DNA of 32,080 nt from Alphaproteobacteria bacterium (GTDB lineage Bacteria > Pseudomonadota > Alphaproteobacteria > Rhodobacterales > Rhodobacteraceae), in the NCBI GenBank assembly GCA_013151335.1, contig JAADIJ010000048.1, positions 1 to 32,080 of the forward strand, given 5' to 3'. This document shows positions 31,856 to 32,080 of this stretch, piece by piece (the stretch's first letter is position 1; each line of letters starts with the position of its first letter). Under the pieces are notes generated by a model. The model searched no databases. It was not told the DNA's origin and saw nothing but the letters and a program-made list of their open reading frames with translations. The translations under genes were made by a program, and so were the position numbers.

Positions 31856-31874
31856 AACGGGACCGATACGACGT

Positions 31875-32080
31875 CTAGCGGTCGATCTTGGTCGACAGGA
31901 TGATCGAGGACATGGTTTCGTCAATGCCTTCGAGGCACCCGATCTGATCAATGGCCCGGTTCAGATCAGCCATCGAACCGGCCGAAACTACCGCCGCAAG
32001 GTCATACGCCCCGCTGATCGAGTACAGCGATGTCACTGGCGGCATGTCTTCCAGGGCCTGCTCGACACTGGCGCGTTGTC
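31875..32080 (-). CDS. Lrp/AsnC family transcriptional regulator, 5' partial
   Basis: The minus-strand frame running out of the window at 32080 ends at a TAG at 31875. It encodes the RAM ligand-binding domain of an Lrp/AsnC regulator: [20 protein letters not shown], then [20 protein letters not shown] and [11 protein letters not shown] at the end. The HTH and start lie beyond the window. It may regulate genes there. It looks intact so far. Confidence 0.88.
   Translation of the reverse strand, partial: QRASVEQALEDMPPVTSLYSISGAYDLAAVVSAGSMADLNRAIDQIGCLEGIDETMSSIILSTKIDR

Noticed and set aside
1-32080. CRISPR arrays, rRNA genes, riboswitches
   Set aside because: No regularly spaced direct repeats, rRNA segments or known riboswitch-like conserved cores were recognised in any intergenic region by eye.

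Overview
The window looks like chromosome from a marine-type alphaproteobacterium of the Rhodobacterales (Roseobacter/Rhodobacter group). The support is the sulfur-assimilation cluster (lrp, DUF2849, cysI, cysH, DUF934, fpr), the surE-pcm-LysM/M23 block, the SD-type ribosome sites, the moderately high GC and the protein sequence flavour. Species cannot be named from the sequence alone. The window has ordinary core blocks separated by scars of prophage and IS decay.

Layout. 1-700: debris, with a gpW-like head-tail joining fragment and the C-terminal third of an IS1182-type transposase. 710-3158: an anaerobic YjjI/YjjW glycyl-radical enzyme and activase pair behind an FNR-type box. 3172-6161: a decayed siphophage tail module on the minus strand (tail terminator-like gene, truncated tail tube, small tail gene remnant, truncated tape measure), with an intact VapBC toxin-antitoxin pair in the opposite orientation sitting exactly between two tail genes. 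6334-16961: a catabolic island made of an FAD amine/amino-acid oxidoreductase, an M81 (MlrC-like) peptidase, a full Dpp/Opp-type ABC transporter, a frameshifted RpiR regulator and a second FAD oxidoreductase. 16978-17705: an IS21-type end plus chimeric phage lysis/portal fragments next to tRNA-Asn. 17972-22519: MBL hydrolase, sensor kinase, histidine phosphatase-like protein, a CAT-anticodon tRNA, cold shock protein, rhodanese and a small membrane protein. 22818-28102: assimilatory sulfate reduction with a divergent Lrp regulator. 28152-30728: a LysM/LytM lipoprotein, Pcm and SurE. 30940-32080: a small secreted protein, an istB remnant, a probable BKACE remnant and the 3' end of another Lrp/AsnC regulator.

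How the genes work together. YjjW would install the glycyl radical on YjjI under low oxygen, and the FNR-like box sits where a class II activator should sit relative to a candidate -10. The peptide importer, M81 peptidase and two flanking amino-acid/amine oxidases look like one uptake-and-oxidation route for an unusual peptide or N-substituted amino acid, but its regulator is broken by a 4-bp tandem duplication. CysH and CysI reduce adenylyl sulfate to sulfide. The usual siroheme synthase gene is not in this cluster; in its place is a cysteine-free protein that resembles only the ferredoxin-like half domain of sulfite reductase.

Most unusual points: the TA module placed like a phage moron, the cysteine-free sulfite-reductase-like protein, the paired operator sites 42 bp apart upstream of lrp, the 4-bp duplication in rpiR, the chimeric phage ORFs, and the internally repeated secreted protein.
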